Assembly: GCF_019345465.1 (NCBI RefSeq)
Contig: NZ_JAHKRC010000001.1
Coordinates: 248,001-312,000 of the forward strand
Source of the DNA: Pseudomonas sp. NKUCC02_KPG
GTDB taxonomy: Bacteria > Pseudomonadota > Gammaproteobacteria > Pseudomonadales > Pseudomonadaceae
DNA length: 64,000 bases
Direction of reading: 5' to 3'
The notes beneath the pieces are model-generated. The model ran no database searches, was not told the DNA's origin, and saw only the letters and a list, made by a program, of their open reading frames with translations. The position numbers were made by a program, and so were the translations under genes. This document shows, piece after piece, positions 40,101 through 48,396 of this stretch; position 1 is the first letter of the stretch; each line of letters opens with the position of its first letter.

Positions 40101-41142
40101 CCATCAGCTGTAAAAGCTTGCTAAATCGATACACGCTGATCCCCGTCGGGGTCACAAGAAAAACCCCCAACTCCGGTACAACCGTCGTGGGCGTTTGGCG
40201 CCTTAATTCGGCGGCAAAAACCCCTGTGGGTCCGTTATCCAAAGGCCAGGTACGCAGGCGCCATTGCCCACTGGGCCGCAGAGTTGCGATCTGCAGCTCC
40301 CGAACCATCTGAACTTGAGTTTCAAACACCCCGCCACTTTCTCGCGTCGTGGCGTCTTTGGCATATTCATGCACGCACAGCACATGCAGTCGATTGGCAA
40401 AGTACACAATCGAAGGGACCGTCCCCTCAAGCGGTTGCAGCGGTGCATCAATCTTCAGCCATTCACTCCATGACGACGGGTTACGGACTTTGGCGGTGGT
40501 GCCCAAGTCGGTTTTCTCGACCCTGCGCCAATAGTATTCGCCAGGCGTGCCGGGAATGCTGCCGCAAAAATACGCTTCGCCCTGCTCGCCAGCCGGTTCC
40601 ACCTGATAACCACTGTCATAACGAATATCCAGTACGGTGCGCAGGCCGCTGACGTACTGATTGAACGCCTGCTCGACGCGCTGCTCGGTAATACGCCCCT
40701 GATTGATTGCCGACTCCATCTCCTGAAACAACTGCGTCTTGTTGTAACGCAGTTCAGGGTCGATAAAGCTGGCAGGGTAGCAGAGCAGCCGTTGCAGGCC
40801 GGACCAGGTGGAATAACGTTTGTTATAGGCGCTCCAGCGACTGAAATAACCGTTTGGACGCGAGGCCTGTGCCATCTTGGCTAAATCGGTGCCCGGCTCC
40901 AGCTGTTCGCGGCAACGGTGCAAATACAGCTGGGTGCTTGCCACCGCTTCGGCGATACGGCTGGTTTTCATCTGGCCGGATACCAGCGGGTCAATCAACA
41001 GGTACTCGTATAGATCTTCGGCGGTCACGATTTTGTCAGCCAATGCACCGAGGTCGCGGGTGGGGATCACATACCTCAGGTAATAAGGCACCAAAGCATC
41101 GCGCCGGGACTGGTTCAGGCTGGCCAGCAGTTTCTCGTTCAT
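37129..41142 (-). CDS. tccB: Tc toxin A subunit, C-terminal half (TccB-like)
   Basis: 1337 residues from the ATG at 41142, with GGGAG six bases upstream. The start (MNEKLLASLNQSRRDALVPY and DLYEYLLIDPLVSGQMKTSR) is the ABC-toxin N-region, followed by a neuraminidase-like/receptor-binding part and, from about 850, the coiled-coil and pore-forming/TcB-binding part with long helical Gln/Ala/Leu-rich stretches (REQARLEGEQITTQIASLNE, QQQTELEQAYSAAILEML). In Photorhabdus TccB is the distal half of a TcA pentamer that injects the TcC toxin. The segment 39.35-40.15 kb is distinctly AT-richer than its flanks. No TcB or TcC gene lies in the window. Confidence 0.88.
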   Translation of the reverse strand: MNEKLLASLNQSRRDALVPYYLRYVIPTRDLGALADKIVTAEDLYEYLLIDPLVSGQMKTSRIAEAVASTQLYLHRCREQLEPGTDLAKMAQASRPNGYFSRWSAYNKRYSTWSGLQRLLCYPASFIDPELRYNKTQLFQEMESAINQGRITEQRVEQAFNQYVSGLRTVLDIRYDSGYQVEPAGEQGEAYFCGSIPGTPGEYYWRRVEKTDLGTTAKVRNPSSWSEWLKIDAPLQPLEGTVPSIVYFANRLHVLCVHEYAKDATTRESGGVFETQVQMVRELQIATLRPSGQWRLRTWPLDNGPTGVFAAELRRQTPTTVVPELGVFLVTPTGISVYRFSKLLQLMDSAGEGATLNFIHNDKSFSYCTDIPVRQPLIFTPGIPAAQYSATSTFEYNYSSTNSFIYYGNVRFINVDGKLRVSIDAKASRNALGGYRLVIKKFDEAYFGKECTPSESLTTFVFDTSLLFANFVSDFSYDVQLVNSSYTRNVDVVRSAPSTPAQITNFDATQHLWIPTAFNSVGRTQMLYTKPSNSSEFVLTTLAGPMLEQKMLEGVEALLAWDVQTLLVDPSDYGGNTIARTITFNGGVGLYTWELFFHAPLLIANRLLAEQRFDEAELWFKRIFDPAGYRNANGDLQMAGSQPRYWNVRPLQDDTSWNPSSPVDTDDPDVIAAADPMHYKLAVYLRSLELLAARGDQLYRQQTRDSLGEARMWYVQALQMLGQRPTLPLALAWESPTLEAASTAVNQQLRQLELLVEQQPVLLASASRLQTAVLNGPFRPPVDTAVLDCWSRFEGRLYNLRNNLSIDGQPLVLALFEKPTDPRELQQARLAGDGAGGMQVGVTPPLWPQRFLMLLDRARNAVQQVIQFGANLQGVLERRDADALNVLQQTQQGGLLAMMGEVHVANLASLEHTLAGLQGSHAATLARQQHYDALSVENISASEQLAMDLRSEAVFLESSAGVLRVTAGGLNLLPNVAGMAVGWGEVGGLVDAFSDVLRVSANVKNGEAVKLDSSEQYRRRRQDWDLQREQARLEGEQITTQIASLNEQIAMAKKQQQQTELEQAYSAAILEMLSTRFTGQALFNWQAARLATLYYQLYDTVSGLCAQAQISLRWETRDNRNYLRPGNWNDLYQGLLAGESLLLSLQQMEAAYLRWDQRTLEVRKTTSLLALEPSMLLRIKQALASETAGIEAAGTSADKVQVELGSDNSLTLTFRLDDMQIQNDYPATLNLGTVRLIKTLSVSLPVLLGPYQNVQALLRYDSSQQLAAGCKAVALSHGLDDSGQFQLDFNDGKYLPFEGLPIETGTFSLVFPNATSSQHALLLSMSDVILHVGYTIR

Positions 41143-41158
41143 GGTGCTATCTCCCGGG

Positions 41159-44100
41159 TTAGCCGTGTGCGGCGGCTATGACTTTGGCGGCAATCAAGGT
41201 GAGGATGGGCTGAGCAGGCGCGTTGGTTTCGGTTAATTTTGCGGCCCACAGCAAATCCGTCGGTGACAGGTTAAGGCGCCGGCTCAATTGCATTTTTTGC
41301 AGCAGGGGCTGTAGCGCTACAAAATGGCGCGGTGCGCTGGTGCCCATCAATTCAAGGGTTTGGGTCAAATCCCAGCCTTGCAGATCGCTAAGCAATTGCG
41401 CGGCGACTTGCGGGGTCAGTACCGGGTCCTGGGCAGCGCGCTGCAAATAACCCCGTGCCTCGGCCACAGGCCCCACCAGTTGGCGTTGCCACTGGCGATA
41501 GCGTGACAGCAACAGCAAAAAGTTCAGGGTCAACGAAGGCGCAACGCTGGCGCCGGTCAGCGCCGAAGGCCTGCTCTGTGCCACCGGCATCAGCAGCTCC
41601 AGATCCTGCTCACCGAGCTGGGCCCAGTTGCAGACCTGGGCGAACTGACGCAAAAGGTGTGCGTACTGCACCACTTGAGGCACGTTCTCCAGCGTGACCA
41701 AACCCAGGCAGATACGTTCGATGTCTTCCCAGAACCTCAACAGGCCGTAGCCATCCAGGGTGGGGGCCATGTCCTTGGCCACCGCATCGACCCAGACCAG
41801 CATGGCATCGACGATGTTGGGCTTGAGGCCGAACTCGGCACCGATATGGCGCGCCAATTGCGCCCGCAACACCACGTCCTCTGCCGCCAGCAGTTGCGAC
41901 GGCACGGGTTCACGGCCGGTCAGGGTGCTGTAGATATTTTCGATAAAGGCTTGCAGCTCAGGTGTTTTCTGCACCGGATAACGCCGACTGGTCAGGGCGA
42001 TCACCTGCGCGGCATCCAGCTGTTGGGCTCGCATCCAGTCGACCAGGTAGCCGGTGCGAATCATCACTGCAAGGGCAGTCTGGTTCGGTCTGGGCTGGGC
42101 CAGAGCGCTGACTATGGCATTGGGTGCGCCCAGCAACTCCCATAGATGCACAGCCTCAACCACGCGCAGGCCAAACACGCGTGGGATCGCCACCAACCGG
42201 TACAACGCTGAAATCTGCTCCAGCCCCAATACTGGCAAGATGTTGCCGGCCATGCCTGGCAGGTTCTGTGCCAGCAGGACAAGGCTGGCGTCATCGATCT
42301 GCAGGCCCTGGCACAAACGGGCGCGAGCACGCAGCGAGGCCTGATCTACTGTTGAGCGCTGGAAGTCGACATTGAGCTGACCAATCAAGTCATCTGCGCC
42401 AAACAGGCTGGTATAAAACGAGGTCTTGCCGCTGGCATTGAAGGTATTAAGCACACCCAGGCAAGCGGCGAAGCTGTCGACGGTCATGCCATAGCGCTGA
42501 CGCAATGGCAAATAGATCGCCAGCGCCTGCAACGGTTGCGTAAGCGGGTGAGCGCTAATATCGTCGCTGGCCTGACTGATGAGCCAGTCCAGTTGTTCAA
42601 AGGACAGAACTTTCACATGGCGTTGCAGCCGAACAAGGCGATTAAGACGCTCAAAGGCACGACCATTACGGTTGTATAGCCCACTCGTCGCCGGATCGTT
42701 GGGTGGCGCCGGAACCGGATGCCCAAGGGCGGCGCCCATATAAATATATAAGGGCTTGGCGGGAGCAGCAGTACCGTCTTCCCAGCCGTTGATATAGCGA
42801 GCACCGTATATCTGAGGTGGAATGATCCTCGGTATATAAGTGACCAATACTCTAATCGGAGCGCTCAATGGTATGTCAATACCATCCGTGCTTGTATTGA
42901 CTCCCTGTATATAAAAAGGCTCTGGCTGCAATTGGTACTGATCGGTCGTCATGGACAGTGACTGACTCCAATAACGATCCTCGGTTGGAGCCAGAGATGT
43001 TTCCACAGTCGAGGGTTGTTCTGTTGCATGCGCTTGGGTATTACCCGTTTGCACAAGCCACATCACATAGTCCGCATTCCCTTCAAGGCACACTGAGGTG
43101 AACGACAGCCAAAGTTCATTTCCATTACGAACAGTTATTGACATGTCTGTGAATTTACAGCGAAACGGACCGCCACCCAGCGGGCCGGCATATGAAACTT
43201 CCAACACCTGATCGGAATCAACTTTAAGTTCTAACTTGCCCAGATCTGTAACGGCATAGAACGGTCCGGCTCCCAGCGCGACCAACATAGTTTCCGTTGG
43301 CATTTTAAGCGCTTTTTCCAGAGATGACACATAACTCAAATACACTAGGCCAGAGTGGCCAAAATATTTAGCAACCCCTGAATCAGAGGTATTCCTGGCT
43401 TCCGTGAGTATCTTTAACAAGTCCGGCGACATGCCCAGTGCATCACGGGCATAAGCCGCCGGCATCCTGGTTGCCCAACTTGCCAGCGTGCTATCCAGCC
43501 GCAATGCCTGATCTTCGTAATCGCCAAATACCGACCAAAGTTCGGCCGGGCTAGATTTACGTGCAGCCATGCCTTGCAGGATCTGTTCGCTGGCATGGTT
43601 ATACGGCAGGTTCATCGGATACAAGGAGGTGCGCAGCAACTCATCAACATCGCCATCTACACCCGCCTCAAGTACCTCAAGGGTCAGCGCCAGGGTGCTG
43701 ACTTCTTCATGCACGTTGGCTTCGCTGAGGGCCAGATTGGCAAGGTCCGGGCGCCGTCGGTTCAGCTGCAAGCCGTGGGTTGGCGGATGCAGCGGCTTGG
43801 CGACGCGATACAGGTCGGTCAAGTAGCTGGCGGGGGAAAACAATGAGCCGACCGAGTCCGGATGAGCAAACCGGGTGCCACTGGCTGGCGCGAACCAACT
43901 GTCATAGCTGCCAGTACCGCCAAGGGAACGCTGCATCCAGGCACTGTCGTATTGCACACCCAGCCTGGACACAGCCTGCATGGCCGGATCGCTGCGTGAG
44001 CACAGTTGAGCATAGAGCCGGGACAGAGATGCAGCACGGTCTTGCGCCTGCTCATAAAAATCCACCGTTTGGTTGAGCTCAAGATTACGCGCAAATCCCT

Positions 44101-44317
44101 GCACCATCGGGGTTCCGGCCTCGGGGCCACTGTCTGCCACTTCAAACACCGAGCTGTAACCGGACTGTTCGAGCTCTGCTTGAAACACCTGCAGGGATTC
44201 GAGGGCAAGCAGGTCGCTTTCAGAGGTTGTGACCTCATGCCCCGCGGTGTCCGGATCCCTCTCTTCCAGGCCAGCTGGCGGGGGGGTGGAGCTGTCTGAA
44301 GTGTTTTGCGTTGTCAT
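41159..44317 (-). CDS. tccA: Tc toxin A subunit, N-terminal half (TccA-like)
   Basis: 1052 residues from the ATG at 44317, eight bases after GAGGG; the ATG at 44323 is too close to it. A Ser/Thr/Pro/Glu-rich start leads to the VRP1 (Salmonella virulence plasmid protein A) domain: FAHPDSVGSLFSPASYLTDL, GLQLNRRRPDLANLALSEAN and NLPYNHASEQI. The remainder is helical shell. It ends 16 bases before the TccB-like gene; together they give 2389 residues, close to a single-chain TcA of about 2500. The 42.7-43.4 kb segment is AT-rich with unusual codons. The function is insecticidal toxin translocation by homology. Confidence 0.88.
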   Translation of the reverse strand: MTTQNTSDSSTPPPAGLEERDPDTAGHEVTTSESDLLALESLQVFQAELEQSGYSSVFEVADSGPEAGTPMVQGFARNLELNQTVDFYEQAQDRAASLSRLYAQLCSRSDPAMQAVSRLGVQYDSAWMQRSLGGTGSYDSWFAPASGTRFAHPDSVGSLFSPASYLTDLYRVAKPLHPPTHGLQLNRRRPDLANLALSEANVHEEVSTLALTLEVLEAGVDGDVDELLRTSLYPMNLPYNHASEQILQGMAARKSSPAELWSVFGDYEDQALRLDSTLASWATRMPAAYARDALGMSPDLLKILTEARNTSDSGVAKYFGHSGLVYLSYVSSLEKALKMPTETMLVALGAGPFYAVTDLGKLELKVDSDQVLEVSYAGPLGGGPFRCKFTDMSITVRNGNELWLSFTSVCLEGNADYVMWLVQTGNTQAHATEQPSTVETSLAPTEDRYWSQSLSMTTDQYQLQPEPFYIQGVNTSTDGIDIPLSAPIRVLVTYIPRIIPPQIYGARYINGWEDGTAAPAKPLYIYMGAALGHPVPAPPNDPATSGLYNRNGRAFERLNRLVRLQRHVKVLSFEQLDWLISQASDDISAHPLTQPLQALAIYLPLRQRYGMTVDSFAACLGVLNTFNASGKTSFYTSLFGADDLIGQLNVDFQRSTVDQASLRARARLCQGLQIDDASLVLLAQNLPGMAGNILPVLGLEQISALYRLVAIPRVFGLRVVEAVHLWELLGAPNAIVSALAQPRPNQTALAVMIRTGYLVDWMRAQQLDAAQVIALTSRRYPVQKTPELQAFIENIYSTLTGREPVPSQLLAAEDVVLRAQLARHIGAEFGLKPNIVDAMLVWVDAVAKDMAPTLDGYGLLRFWEDIERICLGLVTLENVPQVVQYAHLLRQFAQVCNWAQLGEQDLELLMPVAQSRPSALTGASVAPSLTLNFLLLLSRYRQWQRQLVGPVAEARGYLQRAAQDPVLTPQVAAQLLSDLQGWDLTQTLELMGTSAPRHFVALQPLLQKMQLSRRLNLSPTDLLWAAKLTETNAPAQPILTLIAAKVIAAAHG

Positions 44318-44386
44318 GACCATACCCTCAAGATCCGAATTAACAGGAGCAACCCCGGCTATCCGCCAAAGCCACCGCCAGCACAT

Positions 44387-44590
44387 CGGTTTTTAAGTCA
44401 GGAACTGACTCTGTTGAGGTCAATTACGCACTTGGGTCGGGAGACTGCCTACTGTCAGAAATGACAGAGACGACATCCTTTCATCAGAATTCACATATGC
44501 AAAAAGCAATGTATCTGATGATAAAAAGAGGAAGGGGGGGGATAGCCGCAAGACCCGCGCTTGCAGCTTGAAAGGTGTTTAGCCAACTGC
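44387..44590. other. Leader region between tcc genes and metE remnant
   Basis: AT-rich 200 bases holding the presumed leftward tcc promoter. It includes a TGTCAGAAATGACA inverted repeat and an eight-G run at 44537-44544. No gene seen; it may contain the junction where the toxin locus joined the chromosome. Confidence 0.4.
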
Positions 44591-45352
44591 TCAGTGCAGC
44601 AGCGAGCACGAACCTGCAACCCACAGGTTGTCACCTAAACGCTCCCGGGCTTCTTGCAATTGCGTCAGGGCATTTTCAAGGTCGCAGCGCGATACGTTGC
44701 GACCGTTGACCAGGCCCAGAGACAGCACTTTGTAGGTCGGCAAACGATCCAGGATTGCATGCAACGGGTCGGGAGCGCGCACCAGATCCACGTGCAACCC
44801 GTCTACCGGCAAGCCAACGGCCAGGCCGAGGTTGCCTTCAAGGCCGCTGAAGTAAGTGGCAACCAGCTTTTTCAGCGGCGAGTATTGAAGAATGTGATAA
44901 GCGCGCTCAAAGGCGCTTTTCCATTCCTGTGGCAAGTCCAGCGACAGGATCGGCTCGTCGATCTGTACCCACTCCACGCCCTGCTCAGCCAGGCTGGAAA
45001 GCGTTTGCGCGTACACCGGCAGCAGGTTTTCCAGCAGGTCGAGTGTGTTGAATTCGTTGCCCTTGGCCTTGCCCTGCCACAGATAGGACAGTGGACCGAG
45101 TATGACGGGCTTGACCTTGTGGCCCTGCGCCAGTGCTTGAGCGGTCTCTTCAAACAACGGCTCCCAGTTCAGCTCAAAGGGCTGGTCCAGGCTGAATTCC
45201 GAGGCCAGGCAGTAATGCCTGGCGCGCAACGGGTGACCCACGCTGTGCAGTGCCGCCTGATTGCTGTCGCCATTGCAGTAGGCTTCGAGTGCATTTTTCG
45301 GCTCGCCGTCTGCGCCAATGCGGGGGAAACCAAGAGTGTGGGCCAGGGCCAT
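44591..45352 (-). pseudogene. metE: metE remnant (internally deleted, truncated)
   Basis: 253 codons starting MALAHTLGFPRIGADGEP, clearly cobalamin-independent methionine synthase, whose normal length is about 760. Two defects are visible: near residue 46 the sequence jumps from RARHY straight to the CLASEFSLDQPFELNW region, losing roughly 70 residues in frame; and it stops at VAGSCSLLH, removing the whole catalytic C-terminal barrel with its zinc and homocysteine ligands. It cannot be an active enzyme. It keeps the divergent arrangement with metR. The broken end faces the tcc genes, suggesting that insertion or deletion tied to the toxin locus destroyed it. Confidence 0.88.
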
Positions 45353-45459
45353 GACAGCATTCCTTCGTGTAAGTAATGGCTCTATTATCGACACCCGCCC
45401 AAACATGAGACAAACTCAATGTTTTCGTGTTGAACATCAAATTTACTCATGGAGCCACT

Positions 45460-46377
45460 GTGCTGGAAATTCGTCACCTCAAAACCCTGCACGCGTTGCG
45501 CGAGTCAGACAGCCTGGTCGAAGCGGCAGAGCGCCTGCACCTGACTCAGTCCGCTTTATCTCACCAATTCAAAGAGCTGGAAGAGCGCATGGGCATGCCG
45601 CTCTTTGTGCGTAAAACCAAACCGGTTCGCTTCACCAGCGGCGGCTTGCGCCTGCTGCAACTGGCCGATGCCATGCTGCCACTGCTGCGCGGTGCAGAGC
45701 GGGATATCGCCCGTCTGGTAGGCGGTACGGCCGGGCGTCTGCACATGGCGATTGAGTGCCATAGCTGCTTCCAATGGCTGATGCCCACCATCGATCAGTT
45801 CCGTGATGCGTGGCCCGAGGTCGAGCTGGACCTGGCCTCCGGCTTTGCTTTCGCACCACTGCCGGCATTGGCCCGGGGTGATCTGGATTTGGTGGTGACT
45901 TCAGACCCGCAGGAAATTGCCGGCCTGACCTATGTACCGTTGTTTACCTACGAAGCCATGCTGGCCGTGGCCAACCAGCATCCGCTGGCCAGCAAACCGT
46001 TTATCGTGCCGGAGGATCTGAGCAGCGAGATTTTGATCACCTACCCGGTGGAGCGTGATCGGCTCGATATCTTTACCCGTTTTCTGGAACCTGCCGACGT
46101 CGAACCCGCTCAGGTACGCACCTCGGAGCTGACGGTCATGATGATGCAACTGGTCGCCAGCGGCCGAGGCGTCTGCGGGATGCCGCACTGGGCGCTGCAT
46201 GAATACAGCTCGCGGGGTTATGTGAAGGCCAAGCGCCTTGGCGAGAAGGGGTTGTTTGCCACGCTGTACGCCGGGATTCGCGCCGACATGCTGGATGCAC
46301 CGTACATGCGCGACTTTTTGCTGACGGCCAAAGACACGTCGTTCTCGACCCTGGACGGGGTGAGCGCGGTGCGATAA
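45460..46377 (+). CDS. metR: MetR, LysR-type methionine regulator
   Basis: 305 residues from GTG 45460, five bases after GGAG. The HTH is at 1-60 (SDSLVEAAERLHLTQSALSH), and the co-inducer domain includes AIECHSCFQWLMP, the conserved MetR block that senses homocysteine. MetR normally activates the divergent metE, which is broken here, so it must act on other targets such as an intact metE or metH elsewhere. The gene itself looks intact. Confidence 0.93.
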   Translation: MLEIRHLKTLHALRESDSLVEAAERLHLTQSALSHQFKELEERMGMPLFVRKTKPVRFTSGGLRLLQLADAMLPLLRGAERDIARLVGGTAGRLHMAIECHSCFQWLMPTIDQFRDAWPEVELDLASGFAFAPLPALARGDLDLVVTSDPQEIAGLTYVPLFTYEAMLAVANQHPLASKPFIVPEDLSSEILITYPVERDRLDIFTRFLEPADVEPAQVRTSELTVMMMQLVASGRGVCGMPHWALHEYSSRGYVKAKRLGEKGLFATLYAGIRADMLDAPYMRDFLLTAKDTSFSTLDGVSAVR

Positions 46378-46398
46378 GGGCCGCAGGACCTTCAATGT

Positions 46399-46487
46399 TG
46401 TTCACTCAAGCGATTTTTGCCTCTGTGGGAGCGGGCTTGCTCTTGAGTGAACAGCATTCCCTCGCAGCCTTCAGCAGCGGCTACACG
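46399..46487. repeat. Inverted repeat enclosing truncated REP, plus second REP class
   Basis: TGTTCACTCAAG (46399-46410) and CTTGAGTGAACA (46442-46453) are perfect 12-base arms around GTGGGAGCGGGCTTGCTC, a REP lacking its right end. At 46461-46487 TCGCAGCCTTCAGCAGCGGC continuing TACACG resembles a diverged copy of the 23.3 kb REP arm. The whole block lies between convergent genes and can form a long terminator-like stem. Confidence 0.65.
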
Positions 46488-46490
46488 GTT

Positions 46491-47003
46491 TCAGATGTCT
46501 TCGACGTTCACCAGCCGGCGCATATGCACCCGGTCGTAATACGCCTCACCCACCCGAATCGCGCAGTCTTCCAACCCCGACTGCTCGAATCCACAGCGTG
46601 TGTACAACGCCAGCGCAGCATCACTGCCGGCGCTGACGGTCAGCTCAATCACCTTGGTTTCAGGCTCTTGCTCGGCCAGTGACAGCACGGCCTGTACCAG
46701 ATGTTCACCCAGCCCTTGCCCACGAAAATCCCCGGACACATACAAGCCAAACAGCGTGGCCTTGTGCCGGGCATCTTCCCAGGGTTCGAACGCCAGGCCG
46801 ACAATCCCCACCAGCCGGGAATCGACAAAAGCACCAAACAGGGCGCTCAGTTCATCGTCCAATTTGGCTTCCCACCAGCTCAGCGGCAATTTCTCACGCT
46901 GGGCGATGGTGGATACAAAAGCCTCGGGGTGCAGCGCGTAAGCCTCAAGCATCAACTGGCGATAGGCCTTGGCGTTTGAGGGTTCAAGCAGTTCTATAGC
47001 CAT
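46491..47003 (-). CDS. GNAT-family N-acetyltransferase
   Basis: 170 residues. The acetyl-CoA pyrophosphate loop is LYVSGDFRGQGLGEHLV (about 93-109), followed by the beta-bulge and ALALYTRCGFEQSGLE. It is a RimI-like single-domain acetyltransferase; the substrate cannot be inferred. It starts 12 bases after the LysE-type exporter stop, so the three genes NUDIX-LysE-GNAT form one leftward operon. Confidence 0.88.
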   Translation of the reverse strand: MAIELLEPSNAKAYRQLMLEAYALHPEAFVSTIAQREKLPLSWWEAKLDDELSALFGAFVDSRLVGIVGLAFEPWEDARHKATLFGLYVSGDFRGQGLGEHLVQAVLSLAEQEPETKVIELTVSAGSDAALALYTRCGFEQSGLEDCAIRVGEAYYDRVHMRRLVNVEDI

Positions 47004-47015
47004 TACAGGTCCAGG

Positions 47016-47654
47016 TCATACGGTTTTACGTTGTTCCAGCATCAGCCTCACTGCCAGTGCAGCCAGCACACAGCCCATCACATAGCGCTGCACTGCCAGC
47101 CACAACGGATTACGCACAAACCACACGGCAATGCCGCTGGCGAACAGCGCAATCAGCAAGTTAACCGTGAAACTGACGCTGATTTGCGTCAGGCCCAACA
47201 CGATACTCTGAGTGAACACCGAACCGTGCTCCGGGTTGATGAACTGCGGGAAAACCGACAGGTAGAACACCGCTACCTTGGGGTTCAGCACGCTGGTCAT
47301 GAACCCCATCAGCACCAATCTTGACGATGAGTCCGGCGCCAGTTCCCGGGCTTCAAACGGTGACCGGGCACCGGGCCGCACCGCTTGCCAGGCCATCCAC
47401 AGCAGGTACAGGGCCCCTGCCCACTTGAGTGCTTCATAGGCCATTGGCACCGCCAGAAACACAGCCGTCAGGCCCGCGGCGGCGGCGAACATGTGCACAA
47501 AGAACCCCGCCACAACCCCGAGCAAAGACGTGACCCCGGCCTGGCGCCCCTGGCAGATGGAGCGCGAAATCAGATAAATCATGTTCGGCCCCGGCGTTAG
47601 CACCATCAGCAGGCAGGCCGCGGCAAAAATCAGCAGGTCGTGGGCTGGAATCAT
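47016..47654 (-). CDS. LysE/RhtB-family exporter
   Basis: 212 residues from the ATG at 47654. Six hydrophobic segments and the family signature LTPGPNMIYLISRSICQGRQ near residue 22-41 are present, and the segment MTSVLNPKVAVFYLSVFPQF is typical. It exports amino acids or derivatives across the inner membrane. The start overlaps the NUDIX stop by one base. The neighbouring acetyltransferase could act on the same compound, but this is speculative. Confidence 0.9.
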   Translation of the reverse strand: MIPAHDLLIFAAACLLMVLTPGPNMIYLISRSICQGRQAGVTSLLGVVAGFFVHMFAAAAGLTAVFLAVPMAYEALKWAGALYLLWMAWQAVRPGARSPFEARELAPDSSSRLVLMGFMTSVLNPKVAVFYLSVFPQFINPEHGSVFTQSIVLGLTQISVSFTVNLLIALFASGIAVWFVRNPLWLAVQRYVMGCVLAALAVRLMLEQRKTV

Positions 47655-48073
47655 CAGGCAGTCCTGGTCAGCAACGCATTGCGATAAAACGGCAAGACCA
47701 GATCGCGAGTCAGGGGCGCCAAGACCAGGCCACCATCCCCCTGCGGGTCGATCCACTGCACTTCTTCAATTTCCGCGGCAGGGGTGACCGGCTCGCTGAT
47801 ATGCAGCAAAAACAGCTCGGCCTGCACCTCAAAGCCCGGTTCGTTGACCGCAGGGGCCGCGAAATGGCCCAGCCAGGTGGCGGTGGCCGGATCAATCACC
47901 AAAGCCAACTCTTCTTCCAGCTCCCGGGCCAATGCCGTAACAGGTTGCTCGTAGGCTTCGATCTTGCCGCCGGGCTGCATGAACGCCTGGGTGCCACGCT
48001 TACGCACCAGCAGGGTTTGGCCATCAGGGCCGATCAATACCGCAGCAGCGATACGGATGATGTTGGATGTCAT
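47654..48073 (-). CDS. NUDIX hydrolase
   Basis: 139 residues from the ATG at 48073 (GTG 48091 would add six; neither has a strong ribosome site). The NUDIX box is GGKIEAYEQPVTALARELEE, close to GX5EX7REUXEEXGU except for an Ala/Leu ending. It probably hydrolyses a nucleoside diphosphate derivative. First gene of the NUDIX-LysE-GNAT group. Confidence 0.88.
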   Translation of the reverse strand: MTSNIIRIAAAVLIGPDGQTLLVRKRGTQAFMQPGGKIEAYEQPVTALARELEEELALVIDPATATWLGHFAAPAVNEPGFEVQAELFLLHISEPVTPAAEIEEVQWIDPQGDGGLVLAPLTRDLVLPFYRNALLTRTA

Positions 48074-48396
48074 GGGTTCTGGAGTGGTCACGTTCAGGGG
48101 CCGACACGATAAAAGGTGCGCGCAGGATCACACGACCCGGCAAACCTGAAAATATACAGATGACATTTTTACCCGAGCCTTCTGTATGAAATGCCCGACT
48201 TTGGTAGGGATGCTGCCGCAAAGGAAATCCCGTTCAATGAATATTCAGACAGGGAGTTGGCATTTGCGTGATGGATGACCAACACTCCCCTGCAAACCTC
48301 CGACTCAAAGAGAGGGTTCTATTGTCCTTTTTCTGTTCTCGACCTCTTGAGGCGCAACCGCCTGAGGGAACAGATCAGCCTGAAACAGGAAACCGT

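Noticed and set aside
44591..45352. Functional short MetE (core-MetE)
   Set aside because: Core-MetE proteins keep the C-terminal catalytic barrel; this fragment keeps only part of the N-terminal half.
45400..45459. MetR operator between metE remnant and metR
   Set aside because: I looked for TGAA-N5-TTCA and found only loose half-sites around TTGAACATCAA.
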